Source: Niastella sp. OAS944
Lineage (GTDB): Bacteria; Bacteroidota; Bacteroidia; Chitinophagales; Chitinophagaceae
Reading direction: 5' to 3'
DNA: 64,000 nt
Assembly: GCA_024809215.1 (NCBI GenBank)
Contig: JANUBW010000013.1
Coordinates: 124,001 to 188,000 of the forward strand
Below are positions 53,618-61,112 of the stretch, in pieces; position 1 is the stretch's first letter; each line of letters begins with the position of its first letter. The notes below the pieces were generated by a model. It did not search any database, was not told where the DNA came from, and saw only the letters and a program-made list of their open reading frames with translations. The position numbers and the translations under genes were made by a program.

Positions 53618-54190
53618 TCAAACATGCGAACGGCGCTTTCTTATGCGGCTTAATGTTTCGCGGGCCACACCTAAAAACGAAGCTAGTTGGGAAAGTGATA
53701 CTCTTTGTAACATGGCGGGGTGCCTGGTTTCCATATATTCAAGGCGTTCCTGTGGCGTATATAATTTAAATAAATTTGAAAACTCCTCTTGTTTGGTGGC
53801 AAACAAACGAATGCATTGACGGCCTAAGGTTTCAATTTCAGGCGCCTGCTGTGCTGCCTGAAAAAGCTTTTCTTTATCAATAATGATAACAGTTAGTAGC
53901 TCACAGGCAACAATATTAAATTCACTTTTCTGTCCGCTGCCAAAGCTGCTGATGTTGGTAGCTATTTCGTTCTCAAAAAAGAAACCGGTGTTCTTTACCA
54001 GTCCATCCACTTCGTAATAACTTTTACAATATCCTTTAACAATAAAGAACAGGGAACGGCAAACCTGTCCTTCCTTTAACAACAGTTCATTTTTGTTGAA
54101 CGTTTGTTGTGTTAAGGCAGGCTGCAGCAACGCCCAGCTTTCGGTATCGAAAGCCGTTAGAGAATGTATATATTGTAAAAGCTCGTTCAT
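53618..54190 (-). CDS. Crp/Fnr family transcriptional regulator
   Basis: A 190-residue regulator. A cyclic-nucleotide-binding-like domain (about 15-120: FNKNELLLKEGQVCRSLFFI, GYCKSYYEVDGLVKNTGFFF) is followed by a C-terminal winged helix with VSLSQLASFLGVARETLSRI (about 164-183). It lacks Fnr-type cysteine clusters, so redox sensing is not indicated. It may regulate the downstream VOC gene. Upstream TAACTTTA is one base from the -7 consensus. The 11-bp TTACC array starts about 50 bp upstream of its start. Confidence 0.9.
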   Translation of the reverse strand: MNELLQYIHSLTAFDTESWALLQPALTQQTFNKNELLLKEGQVCRSLFFIVKGYCKSYYEVDGLVKNTGFFFENEIATNISSFGSGQKSEFNIVACELLTVIIIDKEKLFQAAQQAPEIETLGRQCIRLFATKQEEFSNLFKLYTPQERLEYMETRHPAMLQRVSLSQLASFLGVARETLSRIRKRRSHV

Positions 54191-54243
54191 TTTGTATGCT
54201 GTCTTTCGAACAGCTAAAGTTAGTAGATAACGATCAAGTTTGT

Positions 54244-54412
54244 TTACCTTTTGCTTACCTAAACCTTACCCATTGCTTAACTCTTGCTTACCTAACGGTT
54301 ACCTTTTGCTTACCTATTCTTTACCTAAAGTTTACCCGTTGTTCGTATTTGCTAAACCCCAACAATGCCCTAACATTACCTTCTCTTTACCTAAAGGGTA
54401 AACAAAAGGTAA
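54244..54412. repeat. 11-bp-period tandem array (TTACC + 6 variable) with inverted end
   Basis: TTACC (once TTAAC) recurs at exact 11-bp steps from 54244 to 54332 (nine units). Three degenerate steps follow, then it reappears in register at 54376 and 54387. Two inverted cores GGTAA follow at 54397 and 54408, also 11 bp apart. The variable hexamers differ from unit to unit. It fills most of the 368-bp gap between the divergent Crp/Fnr and AmgK-RapZ genes; the remaining 150 bp before the latter show nothing recognisable. The design matches the CTACC array at 29125. Confidence 0.9.
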
Positions 54413-54558
54413 AGAATTACCCTCCTAAATTCAGGCCACCGGCAGCCGGAGGCTTTAACCAGCAATCGGAAACTACCCTGATTGGGGAAAATTTAACTGC
54501 GTTTTTTTGCATCCCGGCATGACTTTATTACACTATTTTTACTCACCTATAAACAACT

Positions 54559-56010
54559 ATGCAATCAATAATCGACGGAATCAATAAGCTCTATGCAGAG
54601 TGGAGCGGATCAGCCTGTGATCGAATAGAGATTCTGCCTCAATCGGGGTCAGACAGAAGATATTTTCGCATCCATACCAAAAAAGGAACATGTATTGCCA
54701 CCCACGGCCATAACGTTCCGGAGAATGAAACCTTTATTTACTTTTCTCAACACTTTTATAACCAGCAGCTTCCGGTTCCGGAGATCTATGCATTGAGTGA
54801 AGATAAAACCATTTACCTGCAACAGGATATGGGTGATGTGTCTTTACTGAACCGCCTCGAAGCCGAAGGTTTTACTGAAGATATATACAGCCTGTTCAGG
54901 GGTAGTTTGCACCAATTGGCGCTATTGCAGATAAAAGGGCACCAGGGGCTTGATTATACCCGCTGCCTCACCAACCAGGAATTTGGCAAACAGGCTATTA
55001 TGGCCGATCTCCTGTACTTTAAATATTATTTCCTCGATGCATTACGTAAGCCCTACGACAAACAAAAACTGATCGATGATTTTGAAGCGCTGAGCACCTA
55101 CCTCACGCATACTGAATATAAATACTTCATGTTCCGCGACTTCCAAAGCCGCAATATTCTGGTCACCCCCAATGATTCGGTACATTTTATCGATTACCAG
55201 GGTGGTATGCAGGGCGCCCCGCAATACGATGTGGCCAGTATGATATGGCAGGCCCGGGCCAACCTGCCCGATGAGTGGAAGGAACGCCTGCTGGATGACT
55301 ATATTGATTCATTTGAACAAATAAAAGCCGAGCAGGTTAACCGCGACCTGTTCAAAAGCCAGTACAACGGGTACGTGCTAATAAGGTTATTACAGGTGTT
55401 GGGCGCCTATGGCTTCCGCGGCCTTTTTGAACGTAAAGCCCAGTTCCTTACCAGCATACCGCAGGCGCTTAAGAATCTGCGCAGCTTCATCAACGACCAC
55501 AACCTGGGTATTGCAGTACCCGAATTCAATAAAGTGTTGCAGGTTTGTGTGAGCGATGAGATCATTGACCGGTTTACCCCATTAACAGCCGACGACGAAA
55601 CGCCGCTGGTAGTACGGGTGCATAGCTTTTCTTTCAAAAAAGGTATTCCCGGCGATTCATCTGGAAACGGCGGTGGTTATGTGTTCGACTGCCGGGGTAT
55701 TTTAAACCCGGGCCGGTTAGAACAATTTAAAACCCAAACCGGTCGCGATAAAGGCGTAAAGGATTTTCTGGAACAACAAACCCGTATGGCCGAGTTCCTG
55801 AACAGCGTGTTCGACATTGTAGACATTTCTGTAGAAGATTATATTCGCCGTGGTTTCGATAACCTGAGTGTAAGTTTTGGCTGCACCGGCGGTCAGCACC
55901 GCAGCGTATATGCTGCCGACGCGCTGGCCCGCCACCTGCGCAACAAGTTCAAGGTTAAGGTTGAACTAAAACATGTGGAGCAGGAAGCGAAGAATTGGGT
56001 AAATGGGTAA
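54559..56010 (+). CDS. AmgK-like sugar kinase fused to RapZ C-terminal domain
   Basis: A 483-residue fusion. Residues 1-320 are an aminoglycoside-phosphotransferase-like kinase: GSDRRYFRIH (glycine-rich), YLQQDMGDVSL, the catalytic loop MFRDFQSRNILV and metal-binding VHFIDYQGGMQGAPQYDVAS. Residues about 350-480 match the RapZ C-terminal domain: VVRVHSFSFKKGIP, YVFDCRGILNPGR, TGRDKGVKDFLEQQ and SFGCTGGQHRSVYAADALARH. AmgK phosphorylates MurNAc/GlcNAc at C1 in cell-wall recycling. The RapZ domain in Enterobacteria binds glucosamine-6-phosphate. The RapZ N-terminal ATPase is absent. With the MurU-like gene at 49874 it would form a MurNAc salvage route. Confidence 0.92.
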   Translation: MQSIIDGINKLYAEWSGSACDRIEILPQSGSDRRYFRIHTKKGTCIATHGHNVPENETFIYFSQHFYNQQLPVPEIYALSEDKTIYLQQDMGDVSLLNRLEAEGFTEDIYSLFRGSLHQLALLQIKGHQGLDYTRCLTNQEFGKQAIMADLLYFKYYFLDALRKPYDKQKLIDDFEALSTYLTHTEYKYFMFRDFQSRNILVTPNDSVHFIDYQGGMQGAPQYDVASMIWQARANLPDEWKERLLDDYIDSFEQIKAEQVNRDLFKSQYNGYVLIRLLQVLGAYGFRGLFERKAQFLTSIPQALKNLRSFINDHNLGIAVPEFNKVLQVCVSDEIIDRFTPLTADDETPLVVRVHSFSFKKGIPGDSSGNGGGYVFDCRGILNPGRLEQFKTQTGRDKGVKDFLEQQTRMAEFLNSVFDIVDISVEDYIRRGFDNLSVSFGCTGGQHRSVYAADALARHLRNKFKVKVELKHVEQEAKNWVNG

Positions 56011-56015
56011 AAATT

Positions 56016-56142
56016 AGGGTTACAAGGTACAGGTTACAGGGGCCTCAATTTAACCTGTATTCTGTATTCCCTGCAACCTGAAACCTGCAACCTGAAACTG
56101 TATTTTGTATTCCCTGGCGCCCGGCAACTGGCAACTGCCAGT
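56016..56142. repeat. short-word array (AACCTGCAACCTGAAAC family) after AmgK-RapZ gene
   Basis: GGTTACAAGGTACAGGTTACAGG words begin about six bases after the stop. Inverted words (TTAACCTGTATTCTGTATTC, CTGCAACCTGAAACCTGCAA) follow to about 56117, then GGCAACTGGCAACTGCCAG. Together they make an imperfect hairpin filling the gap before the acyltransferase promoter. Confidence 0.72.
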
Positions 56143-56153
56143 TTATAATCTAT

Positions 56154-56161
56154 TATCTTTG
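56154..56161 (+). promoter_or_regulatory. -7 box TATCTTTG adjoining the LpxL-like start
   Basis: TATCTTTG matches TAnnTTTG and ends 6 bases before the ATG at 56168, implying a leaderless or very short-leader transcript. Confidence 0.55.
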
Positions 56162-56167
56162 CCCTCC

Positions 56168-57052
56168 ATGTATTACATAGTTTATAGTTTATTGTATCTG
56201 ATCTCATTGCTACCTCTTCGTGTATTATATATCCTTTCCGATATCCTTTATTTAATAGGCTATCGCCTGTTAGGGTATCGGCGCAAAGTGGTGCTTAACA
56301 ACCTGGAAATTGCATTTCCCGAAAAAAGCCTGGCCGAACGAAAAAAGATAGCCGGTAAATTCTATCATAATTTCATCGACTCCTTTATTGAGACCCTTAA
56401 AATGGTTTCGGCAAGCGATGCTTATATTCAAAAAAGGGTGAGCGGCAATTGGGAAGTGCTAAGTGAATTATATAAAACCGGCCGCAGCTGTCAAATACAC
56501 CTGGGCCACACCTTTAATTGGGAATGGGCAAACCTGGCCGGCAGTAAAGTAATGCCCTACACTTTTTTGGGTGTTTATATGCCAATCAAAAACCAGGTAT
56601 TGGACAGGCTGTTCCGTAAACTTCGCGCCAAATCGGGCTCCGTATTATTGCCTGCTACCAACATGCGGAATGCTATGCTGCCCTGGCGCAACCGGCAATA
56701 TTGCATTGGCCTGGTAGCCGATCAATCGCCATCGGGTCCGGAAAAATGTTTGTGGTTAAACTTTTTTGGAAAGCCAACCGGTTTTGTACCTGGCCCCGAA
56801 ACAGGTGCCCGTGCAGGTAACATTCCTGTAGTTTTTGCCAATATTGAAAAGCCCAAACGAGGTTATTACAAAGTAGTACTTACGCTGGCAGAAGAAGAGC
56901 CAGCGTCTTTAGAAAAAGGAGAGATCACGGTACGCTACGCCCGCCAGCTTGAACAGGCAATAAGAAACCAACCCGATATGTGGTTATGGAGCCACCGCCG
57001 CTGGAAAGTAAAATACGATCCTAAATTCAGTGACCACTGGGTAGATAAATAA
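56168..57052 (+). CDS. lysophospholipid/lipid A acyltransferase, LpxL/HtrB family
   Basis: About 294 residues from the ATG at 56168 (MYYIVYSLLYLISLLPLRVL); the longer TTG-initiated frame translates the repeat array and is rejected. An N-terminal membrane helix precedes GYRRKVVLNNLEIAFPEKSL, typical of the family. The catalytic H-x4-E motif is GHTFNWEW (about 110-117). GLVADQSPSGPEKCLWLNFF and ETGARAGNIPVVFANIEKP follow, and the C-terminus MWLWSHRRWKVKYDPKF is characteristic. It adds secondary acyl chains to lipid A at the inner membrane. A strong terminator follows. Confidence 0.92.
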   Translation: MYYIVYSLLYLISLLPLRVLYILSDILYLIGYRLLGYRRKVVLNNLEIAFPEKSLAERKKIAGKFYHNFIDSFIETLKMVSASDAYIQKRVSGNWEVLSELYKTGRSCQIHLGHTFNWEWANLAGSKVMPYTFLGVYMPIKNQVLDRLFRKLRAKSGSVLLPATNMRNAMLPWRNRQYCIGLVADQSPSGPEKCLWLNFFGKPTGFVPGPETGARAGNIPVVFANIEKPKRGYYKVVLTLAEEEPASLEKGEITVRYARQLEQAIRNQPDMWLWSHRRWKVKYDPKFSDHWVDK

Positions 57053-57075
57053 TTTCAATTTCGTTTAACTCATAC

Positions 57076-57105
57076 ACCCTCCCGATACATCGGGAGGGTT
57101 CTTTT
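57076..57105 (+). terminator. intrinsic terminator after LpxL-like gene
   Basis: ACCCTCCCGA (57076-57085) and TCGGGAGGGT (57090-57099) form a perfect 10-bp stem with loop TACA, followed by TCTTTT. Confidence 0.9.
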
Positions 57106-57373
57106 GCCTAAACATTCATGACTTACGTCATTCTTTTTATTCTTAACATACTACTATAAACATGCGTTAACAGGTTATGTTTTTATGATCTTTCATGATG
57201 GACTTTTTTATTTTCCATAAACTAATGAATTACAAACCCATTGTTGCAACTCTTGTTTTACAATGAGTCAATTTCAAGTCAAGTAATGTCGTCAAACACT
57301 TAATCCAGATCAATTTCTTGATGAGGGTGTAAACAATAACTATAACGGACATTGGAAAAGGTTTTTATTTACG

Positions 57374-57404
57374 TTGCAGGATATAAATGAAAATCTTAAT
57401 TTTG
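57374..57404 (+). promoter_or_regulatory. probable promoter of the response regulator gene
   Basis: TTG at 57374-57376, a 20-bp spacer and TAATTTTG at 57397-57404 match the Bacteroidota -33/-7 pattern. The expected leader is unusually long for this window. Confidence 0.5.
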
Positions 57405-57538
57405 GAATAAGGTGCCGGAATGCAGTGCCGGTACCCAATTAGTCGGTGCACATAATCAAATCCAACCCAGTATCCCCCGAATAGGAACAAGAGTCGTTCC
57501 CCCTACCCTTTTCCTCACCATAAACACCCTTAACCATT

Positions 57539-58213
57539 ATGCTAAAGACTAATGCCAGCGTGGCTATTGTAGATGACCATACGCTGCTACGCAACGGACT
57601 CGCCAATCTTATCCGTGGGCTTGAAACGTACGCTGTTCTTTTTGAAGCCGATAACGGAAAAGATTTTATCAACCAATTACAACCCAGGCTGTTACCGGAT
57701 ATCGTATTGCTCGATATCAATATGCCGGAAATGGACGGCTATGAAACTGCTTTATGGCTTAAACGTAATTATCCCGGTATCAAGATCCTGGCACTATCCA
57801 TGTTCGATAATGAAAACTCAATCATTCGTATGATGAAGAATGGCGCTAAAGGCTACATTCTGAAAGACATTGAACCTACAGAATTTCGCTGGGCGCTCGA
57901 TTCATTAATGCGTAAAGGATACTATTACTCAGAACTTATTACCGGTAAACTCATTCATGCCTCTGGCCAGTTAGATGAACCTAACGACTCACCGAAAGGA
58001 CCTCCACAGCTAAATCCCCGCGAAGTAGAATTTTTGAAACTGGTTTGCACTGAAATGACTTATAAGGAAATAGCAGAAAAAATGTTCCTTAGCGCACGCA
58101 CTATTGATGGCTATCGTGATGCTTTATTTGAAAAGCTGGCTGTAAAAAGCAGAGTAGGTCTTGTACTGTATGCAATTAAGAATAATATAGTCAACGTGTA
58201 CGAATGTGCATAG
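57539..58213 (+). CDS. NarL/FixJ-family response regulator (orphan)
   Basis: A 224-residue two-domain regulator. The receiver (about 7-125) has acidic residues in AIVDDHTLLRNGLANLI, the phospho-acceptor Asp in IVLLDINMPEMDG (near 62), the switch Ser in ILALSMFDN and the conserved Lys in GYILKDIEP. The LuxR-type helix-turn-helix (about 160-218) is LNPREVEFLKLVCTEMTYKE, then IAEKMFLSARTIDGYRDALFEKL. No histidine kinase lies nearby, so its partner is elsewhere. A terminator follows 36 bp after the stop. Confidence 0.93.
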   Translation: MLKTNASVAIVDDHTLLRNGLANLIRGLETYAVLFEADNGKDFINQLQPRLLPDIVLLDINMPEMDGYETALWLKRNYPGIKILALSMFDNENSIIRMMKNGAKGYILKDIEPTEFRWALDSLMRKGYYYSELITGKLIHASGQLDEPNDSPKGPPQLNPREVEFLKLVCTEMTYKEIAEKMFLSARTIDGYRDALFEKLAVKSRVGLVLYAIKNNIVNVYECA

Positions 58214-58249
58214 TTAACAGTAATTAATTAGGAAGGCGTACAAAAAATT

Positions 58250-58291
58250 AAGCCTATAAGGTTTGAGCAAATACTCTTTCCTTATAGGCTT
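58250..58291. terminator. bidirectional terminator between response regulator and CstB-like gene
   Basis: AAGCCTATAAGG (58250-58261) pairs perfectly with CCTTATAGGCTT (58280-58291) over an 18-base loop, with A-rich sequence before and TTGATATTT after. It separates two convergent genes. Confidence 0.85.
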
Positions 58292-58312
58292 TTGATATTT
58301 CGTTCATTATAA

Positions 58313-59719
58313 CTAATTCAATACGCTGCTATCTTTTACGATCTCAATACCTTCCTGCACCCTTATAGCATTAAAGCCACCCAATACATTACGCAGGTTA
58401 TGAATACCCTGGCGTTTCATTAACGAAGCAGCTATAACGCTACGGTAACCACTACCGCAGTAGATATACAGGTTTTGATGCTCTTCGATATTGGCCATAG
58501 AACCAGGATCGGTCAATTCGTTTAAAGGTATGTTTACGGCGCCGCGTACATGCCCATCGCCAAACTCAGCTTCGCGCCGAACGTCTACTGCTACAAGATG
58601 ATCATCATATGGAAGGTCCATAGCCAATTCATCGGTTTCAACGTCAATGATAAGGTCAATTTCTTCACCGGCCTGGCGCCAGCCTTCTACCCCACCAGCC
58701 AGGTAACCATGTATTTGTGAAAACCCAACCCGCGCTAACCGTACCACGCTTTCCTTTTCCTGCCCTTCTTCGGTTACCAGAATAATAGGTTTATCAAACG
58801 GTAACAGACTACCGGCCCATTCGGCAAAACGGCCTTCAAGCCCAATGCTTATTGAACCAGGCACAAATTGTTTGGTAAAATCGCCGGCCTTACGGGTATC
58901 GAGTATGATGGTATCTTCATTTTCCATCCACTTTTTAAATTCGACCACACTCAACGGTGTCAATGCTGTTTCCATTATATTTTCAAGGCTATCGTAGCCT
59001 TCTTTATTGATCCTTGCATTGATGGGAAAGTATGAAGGAGCCGCTGGCAGATCGGCTGTAACAGCCTTTACAAACTCCTCTTTCGTTTGAGGTTGCAGCG
59101 CATAGTTATTTGCTTTTTCCTCTCCTATGGTGCTTGAGGTGCCAGGCCCCAGGTTCTTGCCACAATTACTGCCAGGCCCGTGAGCCGGATACACTACAAC
59201 GCTATCGGGCAACGTAGCTATCTTGTTGTTCAATGAGTCGTACAGTAATGAGGCCAGTTCTTCTTTGGGCAAATCGCCGCTGCTAAGATCGGGGCGGCCA
59301 ACTTCACCTACAAACAGGGTATCGCCGGTAAATAAAGCATTGGGGTTACCGGTTTCATCACGAAGCAGGTAACAGGTGCTTTCGATAGTATGGCCAGGCG
59401 TATGTAAAACCTCAATAGAGGCTTTTCCAAGCGTAAACCGCTCGCCATCCTTAGCTAAATGTATGGGGAAGTTGGTTTCGGTATTAGGGCCGTAAACGAT
59501 GGGGGCGCCGGTGGCTTTTTGCAGATCAAGGTGGCCACTTACGAAATCGGCGTGAAAATGGGTTTCGAAGATGTATTTGATCTCAGCATTGCGTTCCCTG
59601 GCAAGCTGAACATAGCCGTCAATGTCCCTTAGGGGGTCAACAATAGCTGCAACACCATCACTTTCAATGTAATAGGCAGCTTCGCTCAAGCAGCTGGTAT
59701 ACAATTGCTTTATAAACAT
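58313..59719 (-). CDS. CstB-like persulfide dioxygenase: MBL fold plus two rhodanese domains
   Basis: About 468 residues from the ATG at 59719. An earlier ATG at 59749 lies upstream of the promoter box and is rejected. The N-terminal metallo-beta-lactamase domain has THFHADFVSGH (about 52-62), HTPGHTIEST and LFTGDTLFVGEVGRPDLSSG, as in ETHE1-type persulfide dioxygenases. A first rhodanese domain (about 265-355) lacks the catalytic Cys (LVTEEGQEK). A second (about 370-460) has it in YCGSGYRS. This MBL-pseudorhodanese-rhodanese order is that of staphylococcal CstB, which converts persulfides to thiosulfate. The ArsR gene upstream probably controls it. Confidence 0.9.
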   Translation of the reverse strand: MFIKQLYTSCLSEAAYYIESDGVAAIVDPLRDIDGYVQLARERNAEIKYIFETHFHADFVSGHLDLQKATGAPIVYGPNTETNFPIHLAKDGERFTLGKASIEVLHTPGHTIESTCYLLRDETGNPNALFTGDTLFVGEVGRPDLSSGDLPKEELASLLYDSLNNKIATLPDSVVVYPAHGPGSNCGKNLGPGTSSTIGEEKANNYALQPQTKEEFVKAVTADLPAAPSYFPINARINKEGYDSLENIMETALTPLSVVEFKKWMENEDTIILDTRKAGDFTKQFVPGSISIGLEGRFAEWAGSLLPFDKPIILVTEEGQEKESVVRLARVGFSQIHGYLAGGVEGWRQAGEEIDLIIDVETDELAMDLPYDDHLVAVDVRREAEFGDGHVRGAVNIPLNELTDPGSMANIEEHQNLYIYCGSGYRSVIAASLMKRQGIHNLRNVLGGFNAIRVQEGIEIVKDSSVLN

Positions 59720-59735
59720 GTAGTTCAATTTTAGG

Positions 59736-59743
59736 CAAAAGTA
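59736..59743 (-). promoter_or_regulatory. -7 box of the CstB-like gene
   Basis: On the minus strand TACTTTTG matches TAnnTTTG, 16 bp before the ATG at 59719. The large dyad at 59751-59791 covers the region where the -33 element should be. Confidence 0.55.
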
Positions 59744-59750
59744 CACCATA

Positions 59751-59791
59751 ACAAGTTAACCCGTAGCCCATAGGACTACAGGTTAACTTGT
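59751..59791. promoter_or_regulatory. 16-bp dyad, candidate ArsR operator or hairpin
   Basis: ACAAGTTAACCCGTAG (59751-59766) and CTACAGGTTAACTTGT (59776-59791) are inverted repeats with one mismatch and a 9-base centre. The dyad lies between the ArsR gene and the promoter of the CstB-like gene. Position favours an operator; a terminator of the ArsR gene is the alternative, though no T-tract follows on that strand. Confidence 0.55.
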
Positions 59792-59819
59792 TTAAACAAT
59801 TTTTGATGTCTCCGTCTTA

Positions 59820-60167
59820 TCAGATGTTAAGATCGTCCACGCATTTCATGATGTGAGCTACCCGTGAACTGTTAACAGAATAGTAAATGAATTTACCATC
59901 CAGGTCAGTTTTCACGATGCCGGCCCTACGTAAAATTGCGAGGTGTTGGGATGCAACGGATTGTTCTAACCGCAGACGAACATAAATTTCCGTCACGGTA
60001 AGACGCTTGTTTTCATCGATTAGTTTGACGATCTGTTGACGCAGCTTGTGGTTCAAGGCGCGAAGTATCATCGCAGCCTTTTTCAGGTTCAGGAAGTCAA
60101 CTTTTACCGATTCACCATCCCCACCATCTGCATTTAAGACCATGGAGTAATTGGTTGTTACGTTCAT
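59820..60167 (-). CDS. ArsR/SmtB-family winged-helix regulator
   Basis: About 115 residues from the ATG at 60167 (a GTG lies two codons upstream). The winged-helix core is ILRALNHKLRQQIVKLIDEN, LTVTEIYVRLRLEQSVASQH (recognition helix), LAILRRAGIVKTDLDGKFIYYSV. Only one cysteine is present (MKCVDDL, C-terminal), so it lacks both the CxC arsenic site and the Cys pair of persulfide sensors BigR/SqrR. It is likely a repressor of the CstB-like gene downstream; the ligand is not readable. Confidence 0.9.
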   Translation of the reverse strand: MNVTTNYSMVLNADGGDGESVKVDFLNLKKAAMILRALNHKLRQQIVKLIDENKRLTVTEIYVRLRLEQSVASQHLAILRRAGIVKTDLDGKFIYYSVNSSRVAHIMKCVDDLNI

Positions 60168-60272
60168 GTGCACATCAGAGCTTTTAAGATATTTAATAGG
60201 ATAACGCTAAAAATCAAATTTACAAGAAAATTGATATGCTAGGGATGAAAGGGCGATAAAAGTTTCATTTGG

Positions 60273-60965
60273 TCATTTTTTGATATAAGAGTAAAATTCT
60301 TTTAGATAAACGGGTTCTGCGTACGCCAAGTTGGCAAAATTCTGGCTTAAATACAGGTGGGACGCTAGTTTAGCAAGAGATTTAGCAATATCTAATTTTT
60401 CATCTATAAATTGAACGTTAGGATACCTGCTTACCGTTTTCCACTTAAAACTGCCATTTCCAAAGCATATGAGTGAACGATCATTTAACTCTTCCCTAAA
60501 AGATAATTCTTCAAGTATCATTGCTTTAGGGGCAATAATTTCTTGTAAAGTCTCATCATATACTGCAGTGAAAACTTCCATCCGGCGGGCATCTATCATT
60601 GGGCAAAAACACAGCGGAGACGGCATTTCCGCAGCCTTTGACAAGTACTGTTCTATGGCCGCGTTTGCCATTACCTGTAAGGTATTAATTGTTATGAGCG
60701 GTATTTGTAAAGCAAAACACAATCCTTTGGCAGTTGCCATGCCTACCCGCAAGCCAGTATAAGAGCCCGGACCAGCTGTTACGGCTATGGCCTGCAGTTG
60801 TTGCATGGTGTACCCGTGCTTTTGTACTAACGTGTTGATAGCCATCTGAATCCAGGCTGCATGGTCTTTCTGGGCGTTGTTTTCCAGCGTACCAACTACA
60901 CTTCCTTCTCTTGATAAACTTACAATGGCCTGGTCGGTGGCGGTGTCTATGCTTAAGATAATCAT
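60273..60965 (-). CDS. tsaB: tRNA threonylcarbamoyladenosine biosynthesis protein TsaB
   Basis: A 230-residue ASKHA-fold protein. MIILSIDTATDQAIVSLSRE, QKDHAAWIQMAINTLVQKHG and the hallmark AIAVTAGPGSYTGLRVGMAT (about 60-79) followed by KGLCFAL identify TsaB. PMIDARRMEVFTAVY is the second typical segment. It partners TsaD and TsaE in t6A37 modification of tRNAs; those genes are not here. ATG at 60965 is clear. It stands alone, with an array-bearing gap before it. Confidence 0.94.
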   Translation of the reverse strand: MIILSIDTATDQAIVSLSREGSVVGTLENNAQKDHAAWIQMAINTLVQKHGYTMQQLQAIAVTAGPGSYTGLRVGMATAKGLCFALQIPLITINTLQVMANAAIEQYLSKAAEMPSPLCFCPMIDARRMEVFTAVYDETLQEIIAPKAMILEELSFREELNDRSLICFGNGSFKWKTVSRYPNVQFIDEKLDIAKSLAKLASHLYLSQNFANLAYAEPVYLKEFYSYIKK

Positions 60966-61034
60966 TCTTACTTCTTAGATTCTTTTTTCTTGGTTATGTG
61001 TTCTTGATTCTAACGGTGCTTTCGTGAAATCAAT

Positions 61035-61112
61035 CTATCACTATCAACTTTATCACCTCTATCAACTTTTCAACCTCCCTGTTAACTCGTTAACTTATCA
61101 ACTTGTCAACTC
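61035..61112. repeat. short-word array (TATCAACTT family) overlapping a stop codon
   Basis: Words such as CTATCAACTTT, TTATCACC, TTTTCAACC, TTAACTTATCAACTTG and GTCAACTCG follow one another. On the minus strand the stop (TGA) of the next gene is inside the array. Similar words (AAGTTGATAAGTTAAAAAG) start at the ridA stop near 62156. Confidence 0.7.

Larger units (their letters stand above)
57053..57538. other. 486-bp intergenic region with terminator and promoter
   Basis: No protein-like frame was found. It holds the acyltransferase terminator (57076-57105), about 250 bp of AT-rich sequence without recognisable structure, a likely promoter (57374-57404) and a leader of some 125 nt before the response regulator. 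Confidence 0.6.

Noticed and set aside
56105-56167. N-terminal extension of the LpxL-like acyltransferase from a TTG
   Set aside because: It would translate the word array and the promoter box; family N-termini begin at the ATG at 56168.
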